64,000 nt of DNA from NCBI GenBank assembly GCA_016630955.3, contig CM049993.1, forward strand, positions 1,884,076 through 1,948,075. Reading direction: 5' to 3'. Below are positions 22,273 to 31,715 of the stretch, piece after piece. The stretch is from Didymella arachidicola (lineage: Eukaryota > Ascomycota > Dothideomycetes > Pleosporales > Didymellaceae). Each line of letters opens with the position of its first letter. Within the stretch, counting starts at the first letter, position 1. The position numbers and the translations under genes were made by a program. The notes below the pieces were generated by a model. That model saw only the letters and a program-made list of their open reading frames with translations, was not told the DNA's origin and did no database searches.

Positions 22273-25200
22273 AAGGCACCAGGATGACGGCATTGTTGGA
22301 CTCAGGAGCACAAAGTAACTACGTGTCTCAATCCGCTATCGCGCAAGCAGGCTTGCAGAAGCGAAGAAAGGAGGAATCATACCCTTTACGAGTAGCCAAC
22401 GGAGAACCAATGCCAGGAGAGTCGACTGTGACCCACGAAGTGGTACAGCGACGTCTGAAAGTATTCAACCACGAGGAATTAATAGACCTAGATGTTCTGG
22501 GAACGGCCGCCCACGATATCATATTAGGACTTCCTTGGTTAAGAGAGCACAATCCATGGATCGACTGGAAGAACCAGCGAATAACGCTCAAGTGTCACGG
22601 ATCAGGTACACCCGGACAGCGACCCACGCAGCTCACGACGCAGCTGGTGGATGAGAAGGAGATCAACAACATCTCTTCGAACAAGACGCGCCAAGTTAGA
22701 GCGGTCGACCGCGCAGATACCAACCAGCCCCAGGATCACAAAGCGACGGTTAAGGAGGACAGTACAACTCCTGACATCCCGGATGAATACAGAGAGTTTA
22801 CAGACCTCTTCCGCGATGAGAAGACTGCGAAAGCACTACCGCAGCACCAGGAATGGGACCACGAGATCAAGCTCGAGCCAGGCAAGAAGCCCCCATTCGG
22901 GCCAATATACCAGATGTCGGAAAAGGAACTTGAGGAGCTGCGCAACTACCTCAAGGAGAACCTCGACAAAGGATTCATCAGAGAATCAGAATCCCCAGCA
23001 GGATTTCCCGTTCTATTCGTACCAAAGAAAGATGGCAAGCTACGACCTTGCATCGATTACCGAAAGCTCAACGATATCACGATCAAAAATCGTTACCCGC
23101 TACCGAACATCAGCGAACTTCAGGATCGGTTAGCCGGAGCACAGTACTTCACTGCGTTAGACCTAAGAGGAGCATACAACCTCATCCGCATGAAGGAGGG
23201 CGAAGAATGGAAGACGGCGTTTAGAACCCGTTATGGTCATTACGAGTATTTGGTCATGCCGTTCGGGCTCACCAACGCACCAGCGACATGTCAAGCCCTA
23301 ATCAACAACGTGCTAAGGGCACACTTGGACATTACCGTGGTGGCGTACCTCGATGACATCCTAGTGTACAGCAAAACACTAGAAGAGCATGTCGAACACG
23401 TACGACAAGTGCTTGCCTGCCTAGGAGCGGCGCACCTACGCTTGAAACCCGAGAAGTGCGAGTGGCACAAGGAGGAAGTCGAATTCCTAGGGTTTGTAGT
23501 GGGACGATATGGAGTCAAGATGAGCCAAGCAAAGATTCAGGTTGTAAAAGATTGGCCAACACCCAAAACCGTCAAGAACATCCAAGAGTTCCTTGGGTTT
23601 GTCAACTTCAACCGACGCTTCATCAAGGATTACTCCACGAAGGCCTTGCCGCTTACGAAACTTACGCGGAAGGACACACCCTTCAAGTGGGGCGAGGATC
23701 AGGACAAAGCTTTCGAAACACTAAAGCAAGCTTGTGTAGATCCACCCACATTGGTTACATTCAGGAGCGGAGAGCCGCTGCGAATGGAAACAGATGCCTC
23801 AGATTTGGCATTAGGAGCATGCATTACACAAGAACGAGATGGTCAATGGCACCCGATTGCCTACTACTCACGCAAGTTCTCAGGACCCGAAGAACGATAC
23901 GACGTACACGACAAAGAACTACTCGCGATCGTATCTGCCCTAGAACATTGGCGAGTCTACGCTGAAAGTTGTTCGGAACTTACGATCTACACGGATCACA
24001 AAAACCTGGTACATTTCACGACAACAAAGGTATTGAACAGACGACAAGTACGATGGTCCGAGACCCTCGGACAATACAAGTTCAAGATCCTCTATACACC
24101 AGGAAAGGACAACGGTAGAGCCGACGCACTCAGCCGACGACACGACCTCGCAGGATCCAAGACGATCAACGAATCGGCGATCCTTGGTATCAATAGCGAC
24201 GGATCGTTAGGACCATCCCAGCAGCTCAACAATATGATGCTAGTACGCCAAGAGCATCATGTACCATCACAGGTACCAGAGGAACTGGAAGAAGAAGTCA
24301 TAAGCAGTCACCACGATGACCCGCTTCATGGACACCCCGGTATCACCAGAACAATGGAACTCATCAAGAGACATTACGAGTTCCCGAACATGCGCGACAA
24401 GGTCGCCAAGTTCATCAAGAATTGCGTAAGCTGTCAGCAGAACAAACACAGCACGCACGCCAAGTATGGAGAAGCACAGGCAATGGAGCCGCCAACGGCA
24501 CCATGGACGAACATTACGATGGACTTCGTTACACAGCTACCTGTCTCCAAAGATCCTGTAACAGGATACACCTATGACTCAATCTTCGTTGTAGTTGATC
24601 GATTCACGAAAGCCGCTGAGTTTGTGCCTTTCCGCCACAGCTACACTGCAGAGCAGCTCGCACGAGTGTACTTGGATAGGATTGTTCGACACCACGGCAT
24701 TTCCGAATCAATCATCAGCGATAGAGACAAGTTGTTTACATCGAACTATTGGACCACGCTGTTAGCAGCTATTGGTACTAAGAAAAAACTGTCAACCGCG
24801 TATCATCCGCAGACGGATGGCCAAACGGAACGAGTGAACCAAACGATGGAGACGTACCTCCGCATCTACTGCAATCAGCAGCAAGACAACTGGGTTTCAC
24901 TGCTACCTATGGCACAAATCGCGTACAACAACAAATTGTCGGAAGCAACGGGCGTAACGCCGTTCTTCGCAAACCACGGAAGACACCCAAATCTTTTTAC
25001 CAGGGCATTGGACAGTAACATTCAAACGGAATCAGCGATCAACTCAGTCGAAGCACTGAAGGAAGTACACAGAAAATCGCTCGATAACATCGCCAAAGCT
25101 CAGTCACGGAGCATCTCTTATGTTAACAAGAAACGAAAAACGGCGCCTCTGCTAAAGGAGGGGGATAAAGTGTATCTCCTTACGAAAAACCTACGCACAC

Positions 25201-25553
25201 GGCGACCAACGAAAAAACTGGACAAAGTCAAGGTCGGACCATTTTTCATTTCCAAACAAATCAGCTCAGTCAACTATCGACTTGCGCTACCCAAGGATGC
25301 GAAGATCCATCCAGTGTTCCACATCTCGCTGTTGGAACCAGCCGACCCCAGAACGCCAATTCAGAAAGACTTTCACTACCAGGCAGACGGCCAGGACGAA
25401 TGGGAAGTCGAAAAAATAATACAACATCGCAACAAAGGCGACGGTGACGAGTACCTAGTCAAATGGTTAGGATACCCGGACTCAGAAAACACGTGGGAAC
25501 CAAAAGAAAACCTCAACAACTGCCGCGAGCTACTTCGACAGTACAAAAAATAA
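22065..25553 (+). CDS. Gypsy Pol polyprotein (PR-RT-RNaseH-IN-chromodomain)
   Basis: Open frame of 1162 codons lying in the -1 frame relative to gag. Counted from 22065: aspartic protease LLDSGAQ at about residue 77, reverse transcriptase with FVPKKDGKLRPCIDYRKLN and the YLDD active site near 427-430, RNase H starting ETDASD near 574, and HHCC zinc finger of integrase (HGHPG...CVSCQQ) near 755-800. The integrase core has MDF, SDRDK and TERVNQ (DDE) near 818, 885 and 920. A C-terminal chromodomain (EVEKIIQHRN...YLVKWLGYPDSENTWEP) covers about 1107-1160. The order PR-RT-RH-IN-chromodomain defines a chromovirus, whose chromodomain can direct insertion to marked chromatin. All catalytic motifs are present, so it may be active. 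The true Pol N-terminus is set by frameshifting near 22143, not by an ATG. Confidence 0.95.
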   Translation: MFPSEVQEPRDTKTPERFYAPGRVFFRHMANRRQGRPGRELSLNTVQGYRNRRQDSNEAQSLIKFPVVLEGTRMTALLDSGAQSNYVSQSAIAQAGLQKRRKEESYPLRVANGEPMPGESTVTHEVVQRRLKVFNHEELIDLDVLGTAAHDIILGLPWLREHNPWIDWKNQRITLKCHGSGTPGQRPTQLTTQLVDEKEINNISSNKTRQVRAVDRADTNQPQDHKATVKEDSTTPDIPDEYREFTDLFRDEKTAKALPQHQEWDHEIKLEPGKKPPFGPIYQMSEKELEELRNYLKENLDKGFIRESESPAGFPVLFVPKKDGKLRPCIDYRKLNDITIKNRYPLPNISELQDRLAGAQYFTALDLRGAYNLIRMKEGEEWKTAFRTRYGHYEYLVMPFGLTNAPATCQALINNVLRAHLDITVVAYLDDILVYSKTLEEHVEHVRQVLACLGAAHLRLKPEKCEWHKEEVEFLGFVVGRYGVKMSQAKIQVVKDWPTPKTVKNIQEFLGFVNFNRRFIKDYSTKALPLTKLTRKDTPFKWGEDQDKAFETLKQACVDPPTLVTFRSGEPLRMETDASDLALGACITQERDGQWHPIAYYSRKFSGPEERYDVHDKELLAIVSALEHWRVYAESCSELTIYTDHKNLVHFTTTKVLNRRQVRWSETLGQYKFKILYTPGKDNGRADALSRRHDLAGSKTINESAILGINSDGSLGPSQQLNNMMLVRQEHHVPSQVPEELEEEVISSHHDDPLHGHPGITRTMELIKRHYEFPNMRDKVAKFIKNCVSCQQNKHSTHAKYGEAQAMEPPTAPWTNITMDFVTQLPVSKDPVTGYTYDSIFVVVDRFTKAAEFVPFRHSYTAEQLARVYLDRIVRHHGISESIISDRDKLFTSNYWTTLLAAIGTKKKLSTAYHPQTDGQTERVNQTMETYLRIYCNQQQDNWVSLLPMAQIAYNNKLSEATGVTPFFANHGRHPNLFTRALDSNIQTESAINSVEALKEVHRKSLDNIAKAQSRSISYVNKKRKTAPLLKEGDKVYLLTKNLRTRRPTKKLDKVKVGPFFISKQISSVNYRLALPKDAKIHPVFHISLLEPADPRTPIQKDFHYQADGQDEWEVEKIIQHRNKGDGDEYLVKWLGYPDSENTWEPKENLNNCRELLRQYKK
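22137..22143 (+). promoter_or_regulatory. Candidate -1 ribosomal frameshift site TTTTTTA
   Basis: The heptamer T TTT TTA is in the correct zero frame of gag (codons TCT TTT TTA GAC). A -1 slip continues as AGA CAT ATG, exactly the pol frame (FFRHMANRRQG). This is the same heptamer used by lentiviral gag-pol. A downstream stimulatory structure could not be judged by eye. Confidence 0.65.
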
Positions 25554-25563
25554 GAACCCGTCA

Positions 25564-25574
25564 GGATTCGAACC
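25564..25574 (-). other. tRNA B-box-like sequence downstream of pol
   Basis: The minus strand reads GGTTCGAATCC, a perfect match to the Pol III B-box consensus GGTTCGANTCC. The surrounding 50 bases only weakly resemble a tRNA 3' half, and the T-arm pairs poorly. It lies just beyond the pol stop. Confidence 0.3.
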
Positions 25575-25669
25575 CACGCGCAAAAACACGTGGATCTCCA
25601 AGCCAAAGTTTATTTGACTGGAAACCCAACGCAGAAAAACACACGGAAACTATAAAATATAAACATACC

Positions 25670-26173
25670 TTACGAACTGCCGAGAGCTGCCGGATCAATA
25701 CCACGAGTCGTAGCCTCGTCAATATAACCCAGGGTGGACCACATTGCAGGAGAAAACGCCACCTGCGCATCCGCGGCAGGACAGTTAATCTCCTCGGCAC
25801 GGATATCCTCGCCTGCTTCCTCCAACTCGTTTGCAAGGCACTCAGCCTTCTTGTGCGCTCTCTCTTTCGCTTGCGCGAGAATCGCCTTGTTACGAATCAA
25901 TCGCGATATCACTTCCGCGAGCAGTTTTTCATCTGCATCCACCTTCTTTTGATACTCCTCTCGAGTACGGTCAAGCGAGTCCCAGGATAGGTTCACGCAC
26001 GGACGCCCTTTGCGGACGCACTCGGAACATTTCAGGCGACGGTCGTTGCTGGCCATGACGAAACACTTTTTGTTGTTTGCGAAACAAAAATCGCAAGGGA
26101 TGTCGGATTCAGTATTGTGGTTTTGAATCTCGAGCGCAAGGCGGAGTTGTTCTACTCTCTTGTCAGAAACCAT
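25670..26173 (-). CDS. Antisense Zn2Cys6-type protein inside the Gypsy element
   Basis: 167 codons on the strand opposite to gag-pol, between pol and the 3' LTR, starting at ATG 26173. Six cysteines at residues 27, 30, 37, 49, 52 and 59 give CX2CX6CX11CX2CX6C, the spacing of a Gal4-type binuclear zinc cluster, with basic residues (NNKK, NDRRLK) between. A predicted coiled coil follows (EEYQKKVDADEKLLAEVISRL...), as in dimeric Zn2Cys6 regulators. The C-terminus is acidic then neutral. It is probably transcribed from the 3' LTR side. I recall similar short proteins annotated as hypothetical in fungi. The role is unknown; control of the element or of host genes is speculation. Confidence 0.6.
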   Translation of the reverse strand: MVSDKRVEQLRLALEIQNHNTESDIPCDFCFANNKKCFVMASNDRRLKCSECVRKGRPCVNLSWDSLDRTREEYQKKVDADEKLLAEVISRLIRNKAILAQAKERAHKKAECLANELEEAGEDIRAEEINCPAADAQVAFSPAMWSTLGYIDEATTRGIDPAALGSS

Positions 26174-26266
26174 GATGGACTACGGGAACTAAATGGAAGA
26201 GCGGGGCAGTGCTTATAAAGAACAGCTGACGGTATTCGGGACGAATCCCAGAAAGGAGGGGGATAG

Positions 26267-26746
26267 TGTTACGAACTCTTATACCAGCCAATTGCTGACA
26301 GGCTGTCAGCGCTCAAGAAAAGGACTCGGGCAGTATGGTTACGGGGGCTCCCCGTGCGGCACGGTTGTGACGTGGTGCTCCCACGGTCACGTGACCTCGC
26401 TCACGCCTTGGCACTCGAGCAAGTGGACCCTCACGTGCCCAGCTCACGCAGCTCACGTCGAGCAAGTCGAGCATAGGATATCTCTTTAGTATATAAGTAC
26501 GTAGGAACACAACCCTTATGGTTCGTGTTCAACCTAAGTTATCAAGTTTGTCTTTGGATCTCAAAACCAACCTTCGAGCTAGACAGTCTACTCTGTACTA
26601 CTCATCGTTACCCTGCTCTCAAGACTGACAGATCGTATCTGTACACCTTATTGCAACCGACCCCTTCGGCTTCCTGTCACCGTACTCATCCCCGAGAACC
26701 AATAGAATTAGTGCTTACGAGCTTTGCTTAAAGTACGACTTCAACA
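26267..26746 (+). repeat. Gypsy 3' LTR
   Basis: 480 bp, apparently identical to the 5' LTR. It is preceded by a polypurine tract ending GGGGGATAG and followed by the target duplication GAACG at 26747-26751. Confidence 0.95.
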
Positions 26747-26860
26747 GAACGCCGCACACGGGCGAACGCCGCACTTTTGCCAAGACCACACCAAACCTCA
26801 CCCTATTACGGCCTAAAACAACACACTTTGGCCCTGCATGAGGCGAAACAGATTGTAATA

Positions 26861-28516
26861 TTACTCAGAAACTACTTCTACTCTATTCTTGCACGTTTGC
26901 GCGTTGTGCCCAGTCTTTCTGCACCGTCCACAGCGTCGTTGGGATAATTCACCTTTGTTACCACGCACCTGCTTCTTCTTCTTCTTTCCATCACTACGCG
27001 CGCCAAACTCTGACAGAGCAGTTAACCGCTGGCCCTCTTCAACCGCAAGGCTTCCTTTAGCTTGAATACGCTTTCTTTTGCGCGATTTACGTTCTGTAGC
27101 AGCTGCTAGAGCTGCGTGAAGCGCAGCGTTCTCCCGTTGTGCCAAAGCCAGCTTGTGCGCAACTATTGCTGCCCCCTTTGAGACCTTCTCAAACGCTTCA
27201 ACCATAGAGGTTGGTGAGCTGTCTACATGTCTCTAAATCCTCTTCTTCACAAGCGTTAATTGCGACCCAAATTCTAGGGTATTGCTTAGGGTGTGCGACT
27301 GCCAGAGCGGGCTGTTTTGGGGGAGTGGTGGCGATGGGGTGCGCAGCTTCACATTCAGAGCCGATATGACGCGATCTGGGGCAAACAGAGCCAATCCGGC
27401 CCCTCGGAACCCTCCTTGAATGTTGCTAGAGGTTATAGCTTTCTTGTGAGCCGCTATAAAGCATGGGAGGAACTCCTGCTTTGTGATGTGGTTGATCCGG
27501 TTGTGTATGAGCCGATTGACCTCATCCCCGTACGCCTTCTTCAGAGGGCCAAAACAAGCCACATTAAGTGGCTGCAAGAGGTGCGATAAGTGCGCAGGCA
27601 TGCATAGATCTATAATCTTGTTGTCCTTGCAGTATTACTTAAATTCCTTAGAGTTGTGGCTCTCATGGCCGTCAATAATCAGCAAACAGTAGGTGCCAAC
27701 AGTGCGCGTCTTTGTATGCCTGTCAAAGTGCTTCAACCAGTCAAAACCAAGCTCGTTGGTGGTCCAGCCGTTCTTAGAGACAGCAACAGTCTAATCCTGG
27801 GGCAGGTTATCGTCTTTGTACCAGTTGGACTGGTGGCGGCGGGCTTTGAAGATGATGTAGGGCGGAATGGCCCACCCTGTGGCATTAATGCCCTGGATGA
27901 CCGTTACCCACTCGCGATTGCCTGGCTGGACCGCTTTTGCCCGTCCACGGTTCTCTGAAGCTGTGACGACTGCTCCGGAGCTTATCTGGCCCATCATGAA
28001 GCCTGTCTCGTCGAAGTTGTACGTGTCGTCGTCCTAGATGCCATACTTAGCTTTGGTGTTGGCTACAAGGTCAAACCAACCCTGTATAACCTCAGGATCT
28101 TCGCAGAGGGCTCTCTTGTAGTTGTACTTGCGATTGAAGACCACTTTGAGCTCCTCCTGGCGCGAAACGAACGTGCTGGCCCAGTTTGAGCCAACAGGGG
28201 CCAAACCGCGCTCTTTCCGCAGAGAATTGGCGATATCAGTCACATCTGCAAGCCGGGGAGGCCGTCCTTGCTTAGAGAGCTCAAGTATGTGCGTAACAAT
28301 TACCTGCTCCTCAGTATTGGTCAGATTCCGTGAGTTGGCCATGGTATCAATGCGTGAAGGTCGTCCGGCGCGTCGTTTGCGTACAATGGTTTCAGAGACT
28401 CCGTAGATAGCTGCAGCGCGTCGAACAGAGAGTTTCGCGTCTTGTTTAAGAGCTTGGATTGCAAGCTGTACCTGAGCTTCTTTTAACGCGTCTGACTGGT
28501 GCTGTTGTGGTGGCAT
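26861..28516 (-). pseudogene. Fot1/pogo transposase, copy B, interrupted by stops
   Basis: Starts MPPQQHQSDALK. It is almost identical to copy A from the RRAGRPSRID segment onward but differs in the psq recognition region (IYGVSETIVRKRRAG). It has the same TAG before DDDTYNF as copy A, plus its own TAG where others have W (PQD*TVAVSKNG) and a TAA in the EFK*YCKD segment. The third catalytic Asp is changed to Asn (QPLNVACF). The C-terminal CCHC knuckle (CGRCRKTGHNAQTC) is kept. It is non-functional as read. Confidence 0.8.
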
Positions 28517-28599
28517 TAGGGTGGCGATGGTGTTTTGGTGTGGTCTTGGCAAAAGTGCGGCGTTCGCCCGTGTGCGGCGTTCGCCCGTGATGTACGTTA

Positions 28600-28671
28600 T
28601 AGGTCATTTCTAAGTATTATTAATTTTTTTTTCTTTTATTTTCTACTTTACTCTATCTTAGGTTTATAATA
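28600..28671 (-). repeat. RIP-degraded LTR, second part
   Basis: Continuation of the LTR relic at 19063-19500 after the Fot1-B insertion. CTATCTTAGGTTTATAATA corresponds to CCGTCTCAGGTTCGTAACA of the undamaged solo LTR. Confidence 0.7.
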
Positions 28672-29292
28672 CTATCTCTTTTCTTTAATCTTTATATTCT
28701 TATAAACTAACTTATAGTTTCTAGAAGTACTATATACTATTACTTTATTAGTAATTATATTAACTTTACTAGATAGCTTATAATAGTATCTTATTAATAC
28801 TATATAAGAGAAGGTCTTAAGTATAGAATATTATTATTAAAAAAAAAGTATAGAAGTTATTATTATATAGAAGGCTAGAAGTATATTCTAGTAGAGGTTC
28901 TAGTTCTAAATTTTAAGTAAATTAATTAAGAAATAAACTATCTAGAGTAATAAGAGGCTAAAGTAGATAAAGCTAAGTCTACTACTCTTTAGGCTATTCT
29001 AGCTACGTGTGTAAAGAAAGATTATATTTAAAAATAAAGGAAAATATTATAGTATTATAAGTAATAGTAGGTAGATAAGGCTAGTTAATATATTAAGAAT
29101 ATTAAAGCTCTTAAAGCTATTAAGGGTATTAACTAGAAGGTTACTTAACTAGAGGTAGGTCTTATACCTAGTTCTCTAGCCCTTAACTAGAGTGCTTTTA
29201 TACTATCTATATTAGAGAGTAATCTAGGCTTCCTTACTAATAGAGCTAAGGTTACTAGTAGTTTATAAGGTATATTTATATTTTATAATTTT
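28672..29292. repeat. AT-rich RIP-degraded DNA
   Basis: No gene. The block starts CTATCTCTTTTCTTT, which could be a RIPped reverse complement of a Gypsy polypurine tract, so this may be internal sequence of the relic retroelement. Confidence 0.55.
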
Positions 29293-29294
29293 TA

Positions 29295-31128
29295 ACGTGA
29301 GCGGCAAGCGAAATGCGCAGGTAAGCGAAATGCGCACTTCTGCCAAGACCACACCTTCTTCCACCACTCCTCACAATGTCGCAACAATCTGATCTTGAAT
29401 TACTTCCTTGTGAAGAAAGAATAATCTTAGCTATTAAAGCAATGAAATCTAACACATCCTTAAGCCAGCGACGCGCTGCTGCTATCTACAACGTTCAAGA
29501 AAGCACTCTTCGTACGCGACGCGCTGGAAAGCCTTCACGACGCGATATCTCAGCCAACTCATCAAAGCTCTTAAGGCATGAAGAGGACACGATTGTGCAG
29601 TATATAAGGAAGCTTGATGCGCGAGGCTTTGCCCCTACGCTTAGCTACGTGCGAGAGATGGCCAACCAACTGCTAGCTGCTCGTGGTGGTAACCAGGTTG
29701 GAGAAAAATGGGCTAGGAACCTTATACGCCGGAAGCCTGAGATCAAGTCTCAAGTAACTCGACAGAGGGATCACCAGAGAGTCCTGTGCAGCAATCCGGC
29801 TGTTGTCAGCCCCTGGTTTGACCTTGTACGCAACGTTAAAGCCAAGTATGGGATCCTGGACGAAGACACCTACAACTTTGACGAGACTGGCTTCCAGATA
29901 GGCGTTGGAGGGTTAGTTAAGGTAATCACTGCCTTAGAGAGACGTTTGAAGCCAATTGGTATCCAGCCTAGTGACCGTGAGTGGATAACTCTGATCGCTT
30001 GCATCAACGCCATAGGGTGGTCTATCCTACCCTTCTTCATCCTCAAAGCAAAGCACCACGACAAGGCCTGGTATCACAACAACCCACCAGATTGGAGGAT
30101 TGGCGTCAGCAAGAACGGCTGGACCACTAACGAGCTTGGTCTTGCCTGGCTAAAGCACTTTATCCAGCATACAGAGGCTCGTACAGTAGGCAGTCACCGG
30201 CTGCTCATTATTAACGGCCATGAGAGCCACAAGTCGCTTGATTTCCAAAACCTCTGTGAGGAAAGCAAGATTATTGCTCTCTGCATGCCTCCACACGCCT
30301 CCTATATCCTGCAGCCGCTTGACGTTGGGTGTTTTGCCCCCCTGAAGCAGGCGTACAAGAAGGAAATCAGGGGCTTGGCAGACAGCCACATCAACCATGT
30401 TGATAAAAAAGCCTTTCTAGCAACGTTTCTAGAGGTGTACGACAGGGCCATCTCAAAGAGCAATATCTTGTCTAGTTTCAGAGCAACTGGCTTGGTTCCA
30501 CTTAACCTAGAAGTGGTGCTATCAAAGCTTAAAGTTAAGCCTTGTACACTAACTCCACCAGCACTAGGGCCTACTGCCTGGCAACTAAAAACACTAAGCA
30601 ACGCTATAGAGATAGACAGCTAAACGACGCTAATTATCAAGAGGATAAGGGACTATAAGAGTTCCTCACCTAATTCTATTATTGAGATGATTCTGCAGGT
30701 TAAAAAGGGGTCAACTTTGAAGGACCATTCACACACGTTACTTGAAGCTAGAGTAGCCAAGCTTGAAGCAGCCAACAACGCTGCTTCTAAGCGTAAGAAG
30801 CGTAAGAGAAAGCGGATCCAAGCAGGTGGGACTCTATCACAGGCTGAGGCAGAGGAAATAGTAAGGCAGAGAGACGCTGAGGCAGAGGCAGAGGCAGAGA
30901 GGATGCAGGCAGGTGGTAGCAGCAAGGGTATCCGCCACTGCAAGACGTGTGGCGAGGCAGGACATAATAAGCGCACGTGCAAGAAAGATGCAGCAAAAGT
31001 AGAGGATTAATTCTAGCTATTGTACGTCTTTATTGCTTCGTAGGGTGTTGAGATATTCAAGTACAAAGGTTAATTGGGTGTAGAAGTGCGCATTTCGCTT
31101 ACCTGCGCATTTCGCTTGCCGCTCACGT
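29295..31128 (+). mobile_element. Fot1/pogo-like transposon, copy C
   Basis: 1834 bp, TA duplications at 29293-94 and 31129-30. TIRs begin ACGTGAGCGGC and contain AAGCGAAATGCGCA twice followed by the shared CTTCTGCCAAGACCACACC. The right end of the element is the near-perfect inverted copy. Confidence 0.85.
29376..31010 (+). pseudogene. Fot1/pogo transposase, copy C, one nonsense mutation
   Basis: ATG 29376 (MSQQSDLELLPCEER). HTH_psq (SQRRAAAIYNVQESTLRTRRAGKPSR), CENP-B HTH, DDE domain (YNFDETGF, LLIINGHESH, QPLDVGCFAPL) and C-terminal basic region with a CCHC knuckle (CKTCGEAGHNKRTC). A TAA at 30621-30623 splits the frame, which continues directly in phase (TTLIIKRIRD) to 31010. CAA to TAA would explain it. 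The second catalytic Asp is Asn (IINGH), which should abolish catalysis even if the stop were read through. Both changes are RIP-type transitions. Confidence 0.8.
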
Positions 31129-31130
31129 TA

Positions 31131-31713
31131 TATATTTTTCTATATTAGGTTTCTAGTTAAATAAACTTTAGCTTAGAGATCTATAGGTTTTTATATATAG
31201 GTTTAAGTCCTATACTAGTTTCTATTATTTTATACTATTAAAGTAGTTTATAGTAGTTATTAAGATTTTCTTTTAGTTTCTATATATTTTCTAAGTCTAG
31301 GTATCCTAACTATCTAACTAGGTACTTGTTACTATTACTTTTATTATAATATTATATTATTTTTTTTAACTTTCTACTAGTTCTAGCTATCTACCTAGTA
31401 GTAGAAATCTTTCTAGGTTAGTATTCTAGAGTTAGCTAGTTCTTATAGTAAGATATAGAATACTAGGTAGATTTTTATATTCTTAGGTAGTATAAGTTAG
31501 TAGTTAACTAGGCTAATCTACTTAGTAATAAAAAATAGTCTAACTTTAATCTTATCTAGTTTTTTTATTAGTTAATATATATATAAGTTTTTTATAAGGA
31601 TATATAATATAGGTGTATAGTAAGTAGGCTAGCTAGGTAAATAGGCTACTCTAATAAACTATTAGGCCTACTAATTGCAATTATATAATACTACTATATT
31701 ATACTATAACCTA
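31131..31713. repeat. AT-rich RIP-degraded DNA
   Basis: Nothing recognisable remains. Composition and CpT-only cytosines are as in the other RIPped blocks. Confidence 0.6.
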
Positions 31714-31715
31714 TA

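Larger units (their letters stand above)
19523..26746 (+). mobile_element. Full-length Ty3/Gypsy LTR retrotransposon (chromovirus type)
   Basis: Two 480-bp LTRs (19523-20002 and 26267-26746) begin TGTTACG and end TTCAACA. I saw no difference between them by eye. A 5-bp target duplication GAACG is at 19518-19522 and 26747-26751. Inside are a primer-binding region right after the left LTR, gag, pol in the -1 frame, an antisense ORF and a polypurine tract (GAAAGGAGGGGGATAG) before the right LTR. All frames are open and there is no RIP signature, so the insertion looks recent. Confidence 0.95.
19503..28597 (-). mobile_element. Fot1/pogo-like transposon, copy B, split by a nested Gypsy element
   Basis: TA duplications lie at 19501-02 and 28598-99. 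The left end is only 20 bp long here (19503-19522, ACGTACATCACGGGCGAACG). The rest of the element resumes at 26747 after the Gypsy insertion. Removing the Gypsy and one copy of its 5-bp duplication leaves about 1866 bp, the same length as copies A, D and F. The TIR unit is GGGCGAACGCCGCAC, present twice. The transposase reads on the minus strand. Confidence 0.85.

Noticed and set aside
25558..25610. Complete tRNA gene on the minus strand
   Set aside because: Only the B-box is good. No acceptor, D-arm or anticodon stem could be formed.
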